Shown here piece after piece: positions 47,540 through 56,636 of a DNA stretch of 64,000 nucleotides (its first letter is position 1; each line of letters starts with the position of its first letter). A model generated the notes under the pieces. It was not told the DNA's origin. It ran no database searches and worked only from the letters and a program-made list of their open reading frames with translations. The translations under genes were made by a program, and so were the position numbers. This DNA is from Cytophagales bacterium UBA2561 (lineage in GTDB: Bacteria; Bacteroidota; Bacteroidia; Cytophagales; Thermoflexibacteraceae), in the NCBI GenBank assembly GCA_002340355.1, contig DDLX01000027.1, forward strand, positions 162,207 to 226,206. Direction: 5' to 3'.

Positions 47540-47874
47540 TAAATTGATATTCAGTTTTCTTAATCTCATTTTTTTAAACTAAAGATAAGATATAGTGTTT
47601 TAAATTCGTACTATACTTAGAATAACTCCTAAGTTTTTTGAAAGTAATTACAACTATTTTCTTAAATAAACTTTGAAGCATAGAAGAAAAATAGAAAAAG
47701 TTCCTTTCAAAGGATCGAAGCAAATTTTTATTTAATTTATTGTAAACTAATATATTACAATATTAAAAAAACAAACTAACGAAATTTTACAACTTATTGA
47801 AGTCGATAATATTTTAATGAAAATCCCTTTGTACAAAATATTATGGCTTTTAATCCTTGAAGTCTACTCATAAT
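47540..47874. other. Intergenic region between the two giant kinase genes
   Basis: This 335-base AT-rich gap follows the first giant gene. It probably holds a promoter for the second, because the spacing is much longer than the 24- and 51-base gaps upstream. I find no hairpin terminator, no clear -7 element and no gene. Confidence 0.4.
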
Positions 47875-50800
47875 ATGAAACAGAACAGTAATTTACTTTA
47901 TCAAGGCAAAAATAGTACAATTGAATCTCTCAAGGGCGATATAGTACTGAAAAAACTAAGTCATAAATATCCTTCACCACCTGACATTCAACGATTTCGG
48001 AATGAATTTGATATCCTCCAAGATTGTGAGATTAAAGGAGTTCGGAAAGTTTTTCATTATGAAAAGAAAGATGATACTCATATCCTAACATTAGAACATA
48101 TCAAGGGTCATAGTTTATCCGATTTTATCCTACAACAGTCTCTTTCTATCACTGAAAAACTACACCTTTTAGTCAAATTAAGCAAAGTTGTCGAAGGCAT
48201 CCATCAAGCAGGAATTATTCATAAAGACCTCAATATCAATAATATTATAGTCACACCTACTCAGGATATTTATATAATTGATTTTGGTATCTCATCCCGA
48301 TTTACCTTAAAACAGCCTAATCTAGGGAATCCTGAAAAATTGGAAGGTACACTCTCCTATATTTCGCCCGAACAAACAGGACGAATGAACCGAAGTATCG
48401 ATTATCGAACCGATTTATATGCTTTGGGTGTCATTTTTTATCAGATTCTTACTGAAAAACTACCCTTCGAAGCAAATGATGCCATGAGTTTGGTATATGC
48501 TCATTTGGCTGAGAAACCTATTCCACCTCATGAAATCAATCCCAAGTTGTCTTTTTTAATTTCGGATATAATTCTGAAATTACTTCGAAAAAACCCAGAG
48601 AATCGGTATCAATCCCTTTCAGGGTTAATTTATGATTTAGAAAAATACTTAACCAAAATTCAAGAAGGCGAAACAAATCCGACTTTCGATTTAGCTCAAA
48701 ATGATTTTTCGGGAAAATTACAAATTCCTGAAAAACTTTACGGTCGAGAAGAAGAAACCAAAGTTATTCTCGAATCTTTCCAGCGTGTTTTGAATGGAAG
48801 TGTTGAGCTGACACTTGTAGCGGGTTATTCAGGAACAGGAAAGTCTGTTTTGGTCAATGAAACCCACCGTCCTCTAACCAGTACCAAAGGCTATTTTATT
48901 GAAGGTAAGTTTGACCAATTTCAGCATAATATTCCATTTTTAGCATGGATTCAAGCCTTTGAAAATTTTATTGACTTACTCCTAACAGAAAATGAACATA
49001 CACTAAGTTATTGGAAATCTATTATTTTAGAAGCACTAGGAGATAACGGAAGCGTATTGACTGAAGTTGTTCCTAACTTGGAAACTGTGATTGGCTCACA
49101 GCCTGCCATTCCCGAATTAGGCGGACAGGAAGCTCAAAATCGCTTCAATTATGTGATACAAAATTTTATCAAAGCCATCACGAACGAAAGACATCCCATT
49201 ATTATTTTTATTGATGATTTACAATGGGCAGATTCCGCTTCCTTAAATTTATTAAAAACATTAGTTACCGATAAGGAAAATACGCATTTATTATGTGTTG
49301 GGGCATACCGAGATAATGAAGTTTCCACAGCGCACCCTTTAACTTCAATTTTGGCAGAAATACAAAACGAAGGGCGTAATTTGAACGAAATTACAGTAGG
49401 AAATTTAGATGAAAAAGCCACCTTAAAACTACTTTCTGATACTTTACACCATATTCCAGATGAAAAATTAGAAACACTTAATGAAATTGTTTTATCCAAA
49501 ACGCAAGGGAATGCTTTCTTTATTCATCAGTTCTTAAAGCATCTGTACGAAGAAGAATGGCTATACTTTGCACTAGAAGAAAAAAAATGGAAATGGAACA
49601 ATATCCGAATTAAACAAACCGAATTCACAGATAATGTAGTGGACTTTATGGCGCAAAAAGTAAAGACATTACCTAAAAGAACTAAAAAACTAATTGAATT
49701 AGCGTCCTGTATTGGGAATAAATTTGATGTCCAGACTTTACAAATTATTGCTCCTCGCAATGATTTAAGGACGGATCTAAAAACTGCCATCTTAGACGGT
49801 TTTATATTTCCTACTCAATTAGGTCATTATAAATTTGTACATGACCGCGTACAGCAAGCGGCGTACTCACTTCTTTCAGAAACTGAAAAACAACAAACTC
49901 ATCTGAAAATAGGACGAATCCTTTATCAATCTCTTTCGGAAGAGAAACGTAAAGAACAGGTCTTCGAAATTGTAAGTCATTATAATTTAGCCAAAAATAT
50001 TTTTACTACAGAAGATAAAAAAATTGCACTTATACTCAATCAACAAGCAGGTGTAAAAGCTCATAAGGCTACGGCATACCAATCTACGATTTTGTATTTG
50101 AACAAGAGTTTAGAGCTATTACCTGCATCTCATTGGGAAAATTACTATAAACAAAGCTTACTGATTTATGAGTTTTTGGTAGAAGCCTATTATTTGCGTG
50201 GCGAATTTAAGCAAATGCACCTTATGGCTGATGAACTTATCAAAAATACGGTAAACCTAACAGACCAAATTAAAACTCATGAAATTTGTATTCTATCTCA
50301 TCTCACCCGTCTCAATCCTCAGCAGTCCTTACAAATTGGTTTAGAGATGCTTGCGAAAGCAGGTGTTTCAATGCCTCAAAACCCAACTCCTCAAGATATT
50401 GGTATGGCAGTTACTGAAACGGTCTCTTTATTTGAAGGCAAAAACATAGAAACTTTGCTCAATTTACCTGAGATGAAAACAGCTCAAGAAAAAATTACTT
50501 TACGTCTGTTAATCTCTATTTTTCCTTCAACTTTTGTTGGAAAACCAGAGTTATTCCCAATTGTAGTTTGTGAGTGCGTAAAGACTTCATTGAAATATGG
50601 GCTTATTCCACTTTCCTCTTTTGCATTTGCCAACTTTGGGCTTTTGTTGAGCGCATTTGGATATGTCGAAAAGGGGTATTTTTTCGGAGAAATAGCAGAA
50701 AAACTAATCAATCAATTTGATAATAAAATTTATAAAACTAAAGTTCTCAACAACACAAGGATATTTCATCATCTAACAACACCTGTTCAAGAAACCTTTG

Positions 50801-53142
50801 ACAAATTAAGAGTTGCTTATCAAAATGGCTTGGAGGTCGGGGATATTGAATATTATGGATATGTGGTACTTCAATATGGAGGAAATTCTTTTCTGAGTGG
50901 AGAAAATTTAAGTCAGCTAAATAATGAATTACATCTTTATAACCAAACACTACTACAATTTAAGCAACAAAATAATTTTAATTATAATGAAATTTGTCGG
51001 CAAAGTATCCTGAATTTATTAGGAGAATCCGATCATCCTGATTTATTGGTCGGCGATGAACTTGACGAAAATCAGCTCATACCACTTTATGAAAAGATTA
51101 ATGATGTATATGGGCTTTTTAATATTTATCTTTTCAAAACCATTCTAGCATTTATGTTCGATAACCCGTTAGCTAGTCAATACGGCTTTTTAACTGAAAA
51201 AAATGCCAGTGGTGGCGTAATGGGAATGTTCATTTATACGAGTTATCATTTTTATGCCTCTTTAGCCCATTTAAGAGCCTATTCCGAAGTCAAAAAAGAA
51301 CAACAAACACCACTTTGGGAAAATATAGAGGATAAAAAAGAAAAACTACACAAGTGGGCAAAAACGGCTCCAAGTAATTATCTACATCGTTATTTACTTA
51401 TTGTAGCAGAGCAGGCTAAAGTTAAGGAACGACCTTTCCAAGAAGTACTAACTGCCTACCGAACCGCTATCAAGAGTGCTGAAGAAAGTGGTTTTACACA
51501 GGAGATAGCCCTTGCCAATGAGCTCTGCGCTCAATACCTAATAATATCTGATATGCCTGAATATGCCCAAGTACATTTAACAAAGTCATATCAACTTTAC
51601 AAACAATGGGGTGCAATAACTAAACTTGGGCAGATGGAAGAGAAATATCCACAGCTGTTATTAATTAACGAATTGACTCTTCAGGAAAGTTATAAGGGAA
51701 CCACTGTAGGTACAACTACTAATCAAGTTTTCGATGCAAATACTATTCTGAAGGCAAATATGTCGCTTTCTCAGCAAATTAGATTAGAAAATCTGATTGA
51801 AGAAATGCTATATTTATTAACTGAAAATTCTGGAGCCAATAAAATCGCTTTCTTACGAGAGGAAGAGGGAAATTGGATCATTGAAGCAGACCAAGAAAAC
51901 GGAAAAAATTTAGTAATTCAGCCTATTTTATTTGAAGATTACTCTAATCTACCACATCAAATCATTTCGTATGTGTTACGAAGTCAAGAACTGGTCTTAT
52001 CAGATGATATTACCCAAGAATCTACTTTCCGAAAAGATCCTTATGTACAACAACATCAAACGAAGTCGGTTTTAGTGATGCCAGTTAAACGAAAAAATAA
52101 ACTCATTGCCTTACTTTATATGGAAAACAGCCTTAATACAGGTGTTTTTCATCAAAAACGTTCTGAGCTTATCAAAGCATTAACTACGCAATTGGCGATT
52201 TCGATGGAAAATACATTGTTATACAAAAATCTGGAATACAAAGTACAACAACGCACTCAAGAACTACAAGAGTCTAACGAACAACTGCAAGTTATTAACG
52301 AAGAACTTCTACAAACTCAGGAAGAGCTAACTGCTCAACGGGATGTGCTGGTACTCACCAATCAAGAACTGGAAGAACATCAATATCGCATTCATAAAAG
52401 CATTCAGTCAGCCTTATTAATCCAAAATTCTATCTTACCCATTTCGCAATTATTTGAGGAAAACTTTAGCGATCATTTCATTTTGTATCTTCCTAAGGAT
52501 GTTGTTTCAGGTGATTTTTATTGGTTACATATTTTTGATACATGCACTAAAATTCTAGTAGAAGCCGACTGTACAGGGCATGGTGTTCCAGGAGCATTTA
52601 TGACACTCATTAGTCACGCCGTTTTAAATCGCGTATTGCTCATTGAACAAGAACGAAGCCCTATTCAAATCATGGCACGTATTCATTACCATATGCAAAA
52701 AATTTTACAACAACAAACTACTGGTAATTTGCATGGAATGGATATATCTATTTTGATTTTCCAAAAACAAGAACGAGCTTGGCAAATTGATTTTGGTAGT
52801 GCAGGACAAAAACTACACTTTGTCAGCCCACAAACAGGACTCGAAATTATTAAGGGTTCTCGCCGAAAAATTGGAGGGTTTAATCGTAAGAAACATTCTT
52901 TTGAAGAGCATAAATTATTTCTACCTAAAGGCACGATGTTATACTTGAGTAGTGACGGATTTATTGATCAAAATAACCCTGAACGTAAAAAATTTGGTTC
53001 AAAGGATTTTGCTCAATTACTTGAAAAGATACATCAAGATGCTTTAGCCTCACAGCAAAAACAACTTTTAGAAGCACTACGTAACCATCAACAAGACCAA
53101 CAGCAACGAGATGATATTACTGTTATCGGGGTTCAGCTCTAA
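47875..53142 (+). CDS. Ser/Thr kinase - AAA ATPase - TPR-like - GAF - SpoIIE phosphatase fusion, copy 2
   Basis: The 1755-residue protein is a tandem paralogue of the preceding gene with the same domain order: kinase (GIIHKDLNINNIIV, DFGISS), ATPase (GYSGTGKSVL, IIFIDDLQWAD), helical repeats, GAF, coiled coil, and PP2C/SpoIIE (DVVSGDFYWL, CTGHGVPGAF, LYLSSDGFIDQN). Kinase, ATPase and phosphatase domains are highly similar between copies. The middle helical region (about 690-1270) has diverged most, which suggests different inputs feeding the same output. A TTG start at 47857 is possible, but ATG 47875 aligns with copy 1. Confidence 0.93.
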   Translation: MKQNSNLLYQGKNSTIESLKGDIVLKKLSHKYPSPPDIQRFRNEFDILQDCEIKGVRKVFHYEKKDDTHILTLEHIKGHSLSDFILQQSLSITEKLHLLVKLSKVVEGIHQAGIIHKDLNINNIIVTPTQDIYIIDFGISSRFTLKQPNLGNPEKLEGTLSYISPEQTGRMNRSIDYRTDLYALGVIFYQILTEKLPFEANDAMSLVYAHLAEKPIPPHEINPKLSFLISDIILKLLRKNPENRYQSLSGLIYDLEKYLTKIQEGETNPTFDLAQNDFSGKLQIPEKLYGREEETKVILESFQRVLNGSVELTLVAGYSGTGKSVLVNETHRPLTSTKGYFIEGKFDQFQHNIPFLAWIQAFENFIDLLLTENEHTLSYWKSIILEALGDNGSVLTEVVPNLETVIGSQPAIPELGGQEAQNRFNYVIQNFIKAITNERHPIIIFIDDLQWADSASLNLLKTLVTDKENTHLLCVGAYRDNEVSTAHPLTSILAEIQNEGRNLNEITVGNLDEKATLKLLSDTLHHIPDEKLETLNEIVLSKTQGNAFFIHQFLKHLYEEEWLYFALEEKKWKWNNIRIKQTEFTDNVVDFMAQKVKTLPKRTKKLIELASCIGNKFDVQTLQIIAPRNDLRTDLKTAILDGFIFPTQLGHYKFVHDRVQQAAYSLLSETEKQQTHLKIGRILYQSLSEEKRKEQVFEIVSHYNLAKNIFTTEDKKIALILNQQAGVKAHKATAYQSTILYLNKSLELLPASHWENYYKQSLLIYEFLVEAYYLRGEFKQMHLMADELIKNTVNLTDQIKTHEICILSHLTRLNPQQSLQIGLEMLAKAGVSMPQNPTPQDIGMAVTETVSLFEGKNIETLLNLPEMKTAQEKITLRLLISIFPSTFVGKPELFPIVVCECVKTSLKYGLIPLSSFAFANFGLLLSAFGYVEKGYFFGEIAEKLINQFDNKIYKTKVLNNTRIFHHLTTPVQETFDKLRVAYQNGLEVGDIEYYGYVVLQYGGNSFLSGENLSQLNNELHLYNQTLLQFKQQNNFNYNEICRQSILNLLGESDHPDLLVGDELDENQLIPLYEKINDVYGLFNIYLFKTILAFMFDNPLASQYGFLTEKNASGGVMGMFIYTSYHFYASLAHLRAYSEVKKEQQTPLWENIEDKKEKLHKWAKTAPSNYLHRYLLIVAEQAKVKERPFQEVLTAYRTAIKSAEESGFTQEIALANELCAQYLIISDMPEYAQVHLTKSYQLYKQWGAITKLGQMEEKYPQLLLINELTLQESYKGTTVGTTTNQVFDANTILKANMSLSQQIRLENLIEEMLYLLTENSGANKIAFLREEEGNWIIEADQENGKNLVIQPILFEDYSNLPHQIISYVLRSQELVLSDDITQESTFRKDPYVQQHQTKSVLVMPVKRKNKLIALLYMENSLNTGVFHQKRSELIKALTTQLAISMENTLLYKNLEYKVQQRTQELQESNEQLQVINEELLQTQEELTAQRDVLVLTNQELEEHQYRIHKSIQSALLIQNSILPISQLFEENFSDHFILYLPKDVVSGDFYWLHIFDTCTKILVEADCTGHGVPGAFMTLISHAVLNRVLLIEQERSPIQIMARIHYHMQKILQQQTTGNLHGMDISILIFQKQERAWQIDFGSAGQKLHFVSPQTGLEIIKGSRRKIGGFNRKKHSFEEHKLFLPKGTMLYLSSDGFIDQNNPERKKFGSKDFAQLLEKIHQDALASQQKQLLEALRNHQQDQQQRDDITVIGVQL

Positions 53143-53246
53143 ACTTTATACCATGCTCTAAAAATTTTTCAGGTCATGCGTCCTTTTCAGAATTATCTAC
53201 ATCTGACTTACAAAATATAAAGTTTAAATTTTAAAAACTAAAACAG

Positions 53247-53729
53247 ATGATGAAATTCTTGAGTAAAATCGTAGGCGTTTTTGTACTTTTTAGTCTATTT
53301 AGCACAGGAGTTTATGCACAGGATTCTACTAGAGTAAAAGTAATAACCATTGTCGAATCAATTGTTCCAATGGGGGCAGGGCGCTCCAGAATTATTGAAC
53401 ATCAAGAAGATATCAATGTAGGGGACTTCACAACCAAAAGAAATAACGGAAAAAAATCAAAGCAAGGCTCTATAAAACGGCAAAATGCCAAGATTGACCA
53501 ATTATCAGAAACCAAACTACTTAATTTTTATAGTGGTCTGGGTATTAATTTTCAGAATATTGCGTCTAATGATGCCTTGATTTCAGCTAAAATTAATGAA
53601 ATGTTGGCTAAAGGTTGGAAGCTTAATTTCGTTACGAGTGGCGTAGAAAGTAATGCTGGTGAAACAGATGCTTATGGAATTTTTATCACTCGTTTATTTT
53701 TTAGTCAAACCTTTGATCCAAACGAATAA
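53247..53729 (+). CDS. Exported protein of unknown function after the kinase-phosphatase cluster
   Basis: The 160-residue protein has a signal peptide (MKFLSKIVGVFVLFSLFSTGVYAQ, preceded by one more Met). After it come TRVKVITIVESIVPMGAGRSRIIEHQE and, near the C-terminus, INEMLAKGWKLNFVTSGVES and YGIFITRLFF. I do not recognise a named family. It lies 104 bases after the second giant gene on the same strand and could be part of the signalling operon, for example as an envelope component. Role unknown. Confidence 0.7.
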   Translation: MMKFLSKIVGVFVLFSLFSTGVYAQDSTRVKVITIVESIVPMGAGRSRIIEHQEDINVGDFTTKRNNGKKSKQGSIKRQNAKIDQLSETKLLNFYSGLGINFQNIASNDALISAKINEMLAKGWKLNFVTSGVESNAGETDAYGIFITRLFFSQTFDPNE

Positions 53730-53766
53730 TTACTAAAAACAAAATAAACAAACAATTTAGTACTTC

Positions 53767-54342
53767 ATGGATTTGTTTTATAAAATCTCAATGTTCATGA
53801 AGTATTATTTTTGGGTCATTATCAGTTTAGTTTTGGGAATGTCTTGTTCCTTAAATCAGGGTTCTAAAAACAGTCAAAAAATGGAAAAGAATACAGTTAA
53901 TCAGGAAGATACGGTTCATAAAATTATCAAAACAGAAACCGAATGGAAGCTCCAACTTTCACCTGATGCTTTTCGAGTACTTCGACAAAACGGTACAGAA
54001 TATCCATTTTCAGGCAAATTTGATAAGCATTTCCAAAAAGGAACATATGTTTGTGCAGGTTGTCAATTGCCATTATTCAAGTCGGACACAAAGTATAATT
54101 CAGGATGTGGTTGGCCTGCGTTCAATGACCAACTAAACACCAATAATATTGTCCAAGTAGAAGACCACTCACATGGTATGCAACGTATTGAAGTACGTTG
54201 TCAGCGTTGTGATGGACATCTAGGACATGTCTTTAATGACGGACCTCCACCAACAGGCTTGCGTTATTGCATTAACTCAGTGTCTTTAGATTTCATTCCT
54301 GATAAAGCTGAAAATAAGGAAGAAAACCAAACTCATAAGTAA
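53767..54342 (+). CDS. msrB: Peptide-methionine (R)-S-oxide reductase MsrB, lipoprotein form
   Basis: The 191-residue protein has a lipoprotein signal (lipobox GMSC) followed by a full SelR/MsrB domain. The zinc site is made of CAGC in YVCAGCQLPLF and CQRC in VRCQRCDGHLGHVF, and the catalytic Cys is in GLRYCINSVSLDF. MsrB reduces methionine-R-sulfoxide in proteins; the signal places this one at the envelope, for repair of oxidised exported proteins. ATG 53767 opens the frame, but ATG 53791 or 53797 would give a shorter, more usual signal. A shared bidirectional terminator follows. Confidence 0.94.
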   Translation: MDLFYKISMFMKYYFWVIISLVLGMSCSLNQGSKNSQKMEKNTVNQEDTVHKIIKTETEWKLQLSPDAFRVLRQNGTEYPFSGKFDKHFQKGTYVCAGCQLPLFKSDTKYNSGCGWPAFNDQLNTNNIVQVEDHSHGMQRIEVRCQRCDGHLGHVFNDGPPPTGLRYCINSVSLDFIPDKAENKEENQTHK

Positions 54343-54359
54343 TTTTAGAAATCAAAAAA

Positions 54360-54395
54360 AAAGACTTATTCGGTTTCGAAACTGAACAAGTCTTT
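54360..54395. terminator. Bidirectional terminator between msrB and gatB
   Basis: AAAGACTT (54360-54367) pairs with AAGTCTTT (54388-54395), with GTTTCGAAAC inside able to extend the stem. A and T tracts flank it between convergent genes. Confidence 0.75.
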
Positions 54396-54418
54396 GAGTA
54401 ACTATATTTCTAGCTTTA

Positions 54419-55900
54419 TTAATTTTCTGCTTTTTCTAAGCTCTCTCGCACTAATTTATTGGCAGTTTTAGGGTCAATCTTTCCTTTACTGGCTTTCATC
54501 ACTTGCCCCATAAACATCCCCAAAAGTCCTTTTTTGCCGTTCTGATAGGCTTTGACTTTATCAGGGAATTTTGCCATAATATCATCAATTAATTTTTGGA
54601 TTTCATCTGTATCATTGCTTTGAATCAGATTCAGGCTTTCTGCCATTTTTCCTGCCGAAGTCTCAGGATTTTGTAGTAAATTTTTAAATAAATCTCCTTT
54701 GGCTACAGAAAAACTCACTTTCCCCTTCTCAACTAACACAATAATTTCAGCAATTCGTTTTGTTTTTAAGGGAAAATCAGGGATTTCCAAAGTCAATTCA
54801 TTCAAATACGATTTGATAGGTCCTGTTATCCAGTTAGCTGCAGCTTTGTAATTTTTAGTTTTCCCACAAAGTTCTTCAAAATACAAGGCAATTTCCTTAG
54901 AATCCGTCAAGACTCCCGCATCGTATTCTGACAATCCGTATTTCTCTGTAAATTTTACTTTGAGTTCTTTGGGCAAAGGAGGCATCTGATTTTTAATCTT
55001 TTTCAAATAATCCTCCGTAACTACAAAAGGCTGTAAATCAGGTTCTGGAAAATAACGATAATCATTTAAGGCTTCCTTACTTCGAAGCCCAGAGGTTGTT
55101 CCTGTAACTGCATCAAAGTTTCGAGTTTCGGATTCAATGTGTTCTCCTTTTTCGGTGAGTTCTACCAAACGATAAAATTCGTGTTCAATGGCTCGATGCA
55201 CATTCCGAATAGAGTTCATGTTTTTGACCTCTACCTTTGTACCAAATTTGGTTGAACCCTTTGGACGTATTGAAATATTCGCATCACATCGCATCGAACC
55301 TTCTTCCATATTACCGTCACAAATTTCGAGATAACGCACCAATTTTCGGATTTCAGTCAAGAAAGCATAGGCTTCGTCTGCACTTCGGAGATCAGGCTCA
55401 GTTACAATTTCAATCAAGGGTACTCCTGCCCGATTCAAGTCCACTAAGGTCTCGGGTTCGCTAGGTAAGTGAATTGATTTGCCTGAATCTTCTTCCATGT
55501 GAATCCGATTGAGACGAATATGTGAAGTTTTGCCTGTTTTAGTGGTGACATCAATATAACCACCTTGGCAAATCGGTGTTTTATCTTGTGTAATTTGGTA
55601 GCCTTTCGGCAAATCAGGGTAAAAATAATTCTTACGGTCAAAATAATTATATTCAGTAATCGAACAATTACACGCCAAACCCATCTTGATGGCGTAATCT
55701 AAAACCTGCTCATTAAATTTAGGTAGAATACCTGGGTGTGCCAATGTAATTACACTAATATTCGTATTCGGCAATTGTCCAAACTCCGTAGAATCAGAGG
55801 AGTAGGCTTTACTTTGGGTCAACAACTGAGCGTGAACTTCTAAACCGACAATTAGTTCGTATTTTTCAGCAATTTCTTTGAGTGTTTCTGTTGGGTTCAT
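54419..55900 (-). CDS. gatB: Aspartyl/glutamyl-tRNA amidotransferase subunit B
   Basis: The 493-residue protein is full-length GatB, which transamidates Glu-tRNA(Gln) or Asp-tRNA(Asn) with GatA and GatC. It shows VGLEVHAQLLTQSKAYS, the ‘NYFYPDLPKGYQITQ’ block, RIHMEEDSGKS, EGSMRCDANIS, TKVEVKNMNSIRNVHRAIEHE and DYRYFPEPDL. The C-terminal YqeY-like domain ends KASKGKIDPKTANKLV. gatA and gatC are not adjacent, which is common in Bacteroidota. Confidence 0.97.
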   Translation of the reverse strand: MNPTETLKEIAEKYELIVGLEVHAQLLTQSKAYSSDSTEFGQLPNTNISVITLAHPGILPKFNEQVLDYAIKMGLACNCSITEYNYFDRKNYFYPDLPKGYQITQDKTPICQGGYIDVTTKTGKTSHIRLNRIHMEEDSGKSIHLPSEPETLVDLNRAGVPLIEIVTEPDLRSADEAYAFLTEIRKLVRYLEICDGNMEEGSMRCDANISIRPKGSTKFGTKVEVKNMNSIRNVHRAIEHEFYRLVELTEKGEHIESETRNFDAVTGTTSGLRSKEALNDYRYFPEPDLQPFVVTEDYLKKIKNQMPPLPKELKVKFTEKYGLSEYDAGVLTDSKEIALYFEELCGKTKNYKAAANWITGPIKSYLNELTLEIPDFPLKTKRIAEIIVLVEKGKVSFSVAKGDLFKNLLQNPETSAGKMAESLNLIQSNDTDEIQKLIDDIMAKFPDKVKAYQNGKKGLLGMFMGQVMKASKGKIDPKTANKLVRESLEKAEN

Positions 55901-56141
55901 GCGTTTTTTTCGACTTTGAACGAAAGACTAACAAAAATAGAAGGGACAAATTTAGCAAAATTTTACGCATATTTATTTATTGTTTTTATATTCTATTTAA
56001 GGTATTTTCACCTTTAAAAACGACCAAGCCATTGGACTTTAATTAATTTCAACTTTAAGATTACATCAAGTTTTGTACTCTTGTTTCCCATTTTTCTAAT
56101 GAATCTATAACAATAGAAACATTTGTGCAAAAAATTTTCCA
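55901..56141. other. Intergenic region before the XRE relic
   Basis: This AT-rich stretch upstream of gatB should hold its promoter. I see no gene or strong hairpin in it. The full gene-free gap runs to 56636 and contains the XRE relic and two hairpins listed separately. Confidence 0.35.
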
Positions 56142-56321
56142 TCTCAATTTGGATAAATTGAGAGGAAGTTGATAAAATTAATGGAAGATTATGGATTGAA
56201 CCGTAATGCTTTTATTAATAAAAATTGTTCGCCGTCAGTCATCCAAAATATTGTGAAAGGAAGAGGTAATGAGATGAAATTTAAGCCTTAAATCTACGAT
56301 ATCGAACGACAGAAAAGATAA
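56142..56321 (+). pseudogene. Eroded relic of XRE repressor 1
   Basis: The relic preserves the leader sequence CTCAATTTGGATAAA found just before repressor 1, then the frame LIKLMEDYGLNRNAFINK, SPSVIQNIVKGRG and KFKP followed by TAA, against KLMEDYGLSRNAFANK, SPSVIQNIVKGR and NKP in repressor 1. After a deletion of about 60 codons it resumes with IYDIERQKR and a stop (56292-56321), matching the IYDIERQKK end of repressor 1; AAGTTTTCA after the stop is also shared. It has no start codon and lacks a residue in the helix-turn-helix. The small-gene partner is absent. Confidence 0.85.
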
Positions 56322-56445
56322 GTTTTCAAAATATTAGCCTTATGGTTTTATCTATTTATCTACTCTACCGTACTAGAAATGATTTATAAAATATATTTAG
56401 TATTGAAATGAGTTAAAAGTCTTTGTTTATTAAGCTAAAACGCCA

Positions 56446-56486
56446 TTTTTCCGTAGCGGTGGGTTTGCAAACCCACTACGGAAAAA
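56446..56486. repeat. Long palindromic intergenic hairpin
   Basis: TTTTTCCGTAG and TGGGTTTGC on the left pair with GCAAACCCACTACGGAAAAA on the right; three extra bases (CGG) bulge on the left arm. It has 20 paired bases and no real loop, with T and A tracts at both ends. It could be a terminator, but its position in a gene-free relic region suggests a REP- or MITE-like element. Confidence 0.65.
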
Positions 56487-56588
56487 TTAAATTTGATTTA
56501 ACCTAAATGATAATCAGTAATTTGTAAATCAATAAAATTTTAGTAAGGTGGAGTACTATTTATCCTATTATCTACTATAAATTAATTC

Positions 56589-56620
56589 AACCTATCCAAT
56601 GATGAAATATTGGATAGGTT
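56589..56620 (-). terminator. Hairpin downstream of the M1 peptidase gene
   Basis: AACCTATCCAAT (56589-56600) pairs with ATTGGATAGGTT (56609-56620) around an 8-base loop, 16 bases past the M1 stop codon. The T tract is weak. Confidence 0.6.
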
Positions 56621-56636
56621 TAAAAATTTGATTTTA

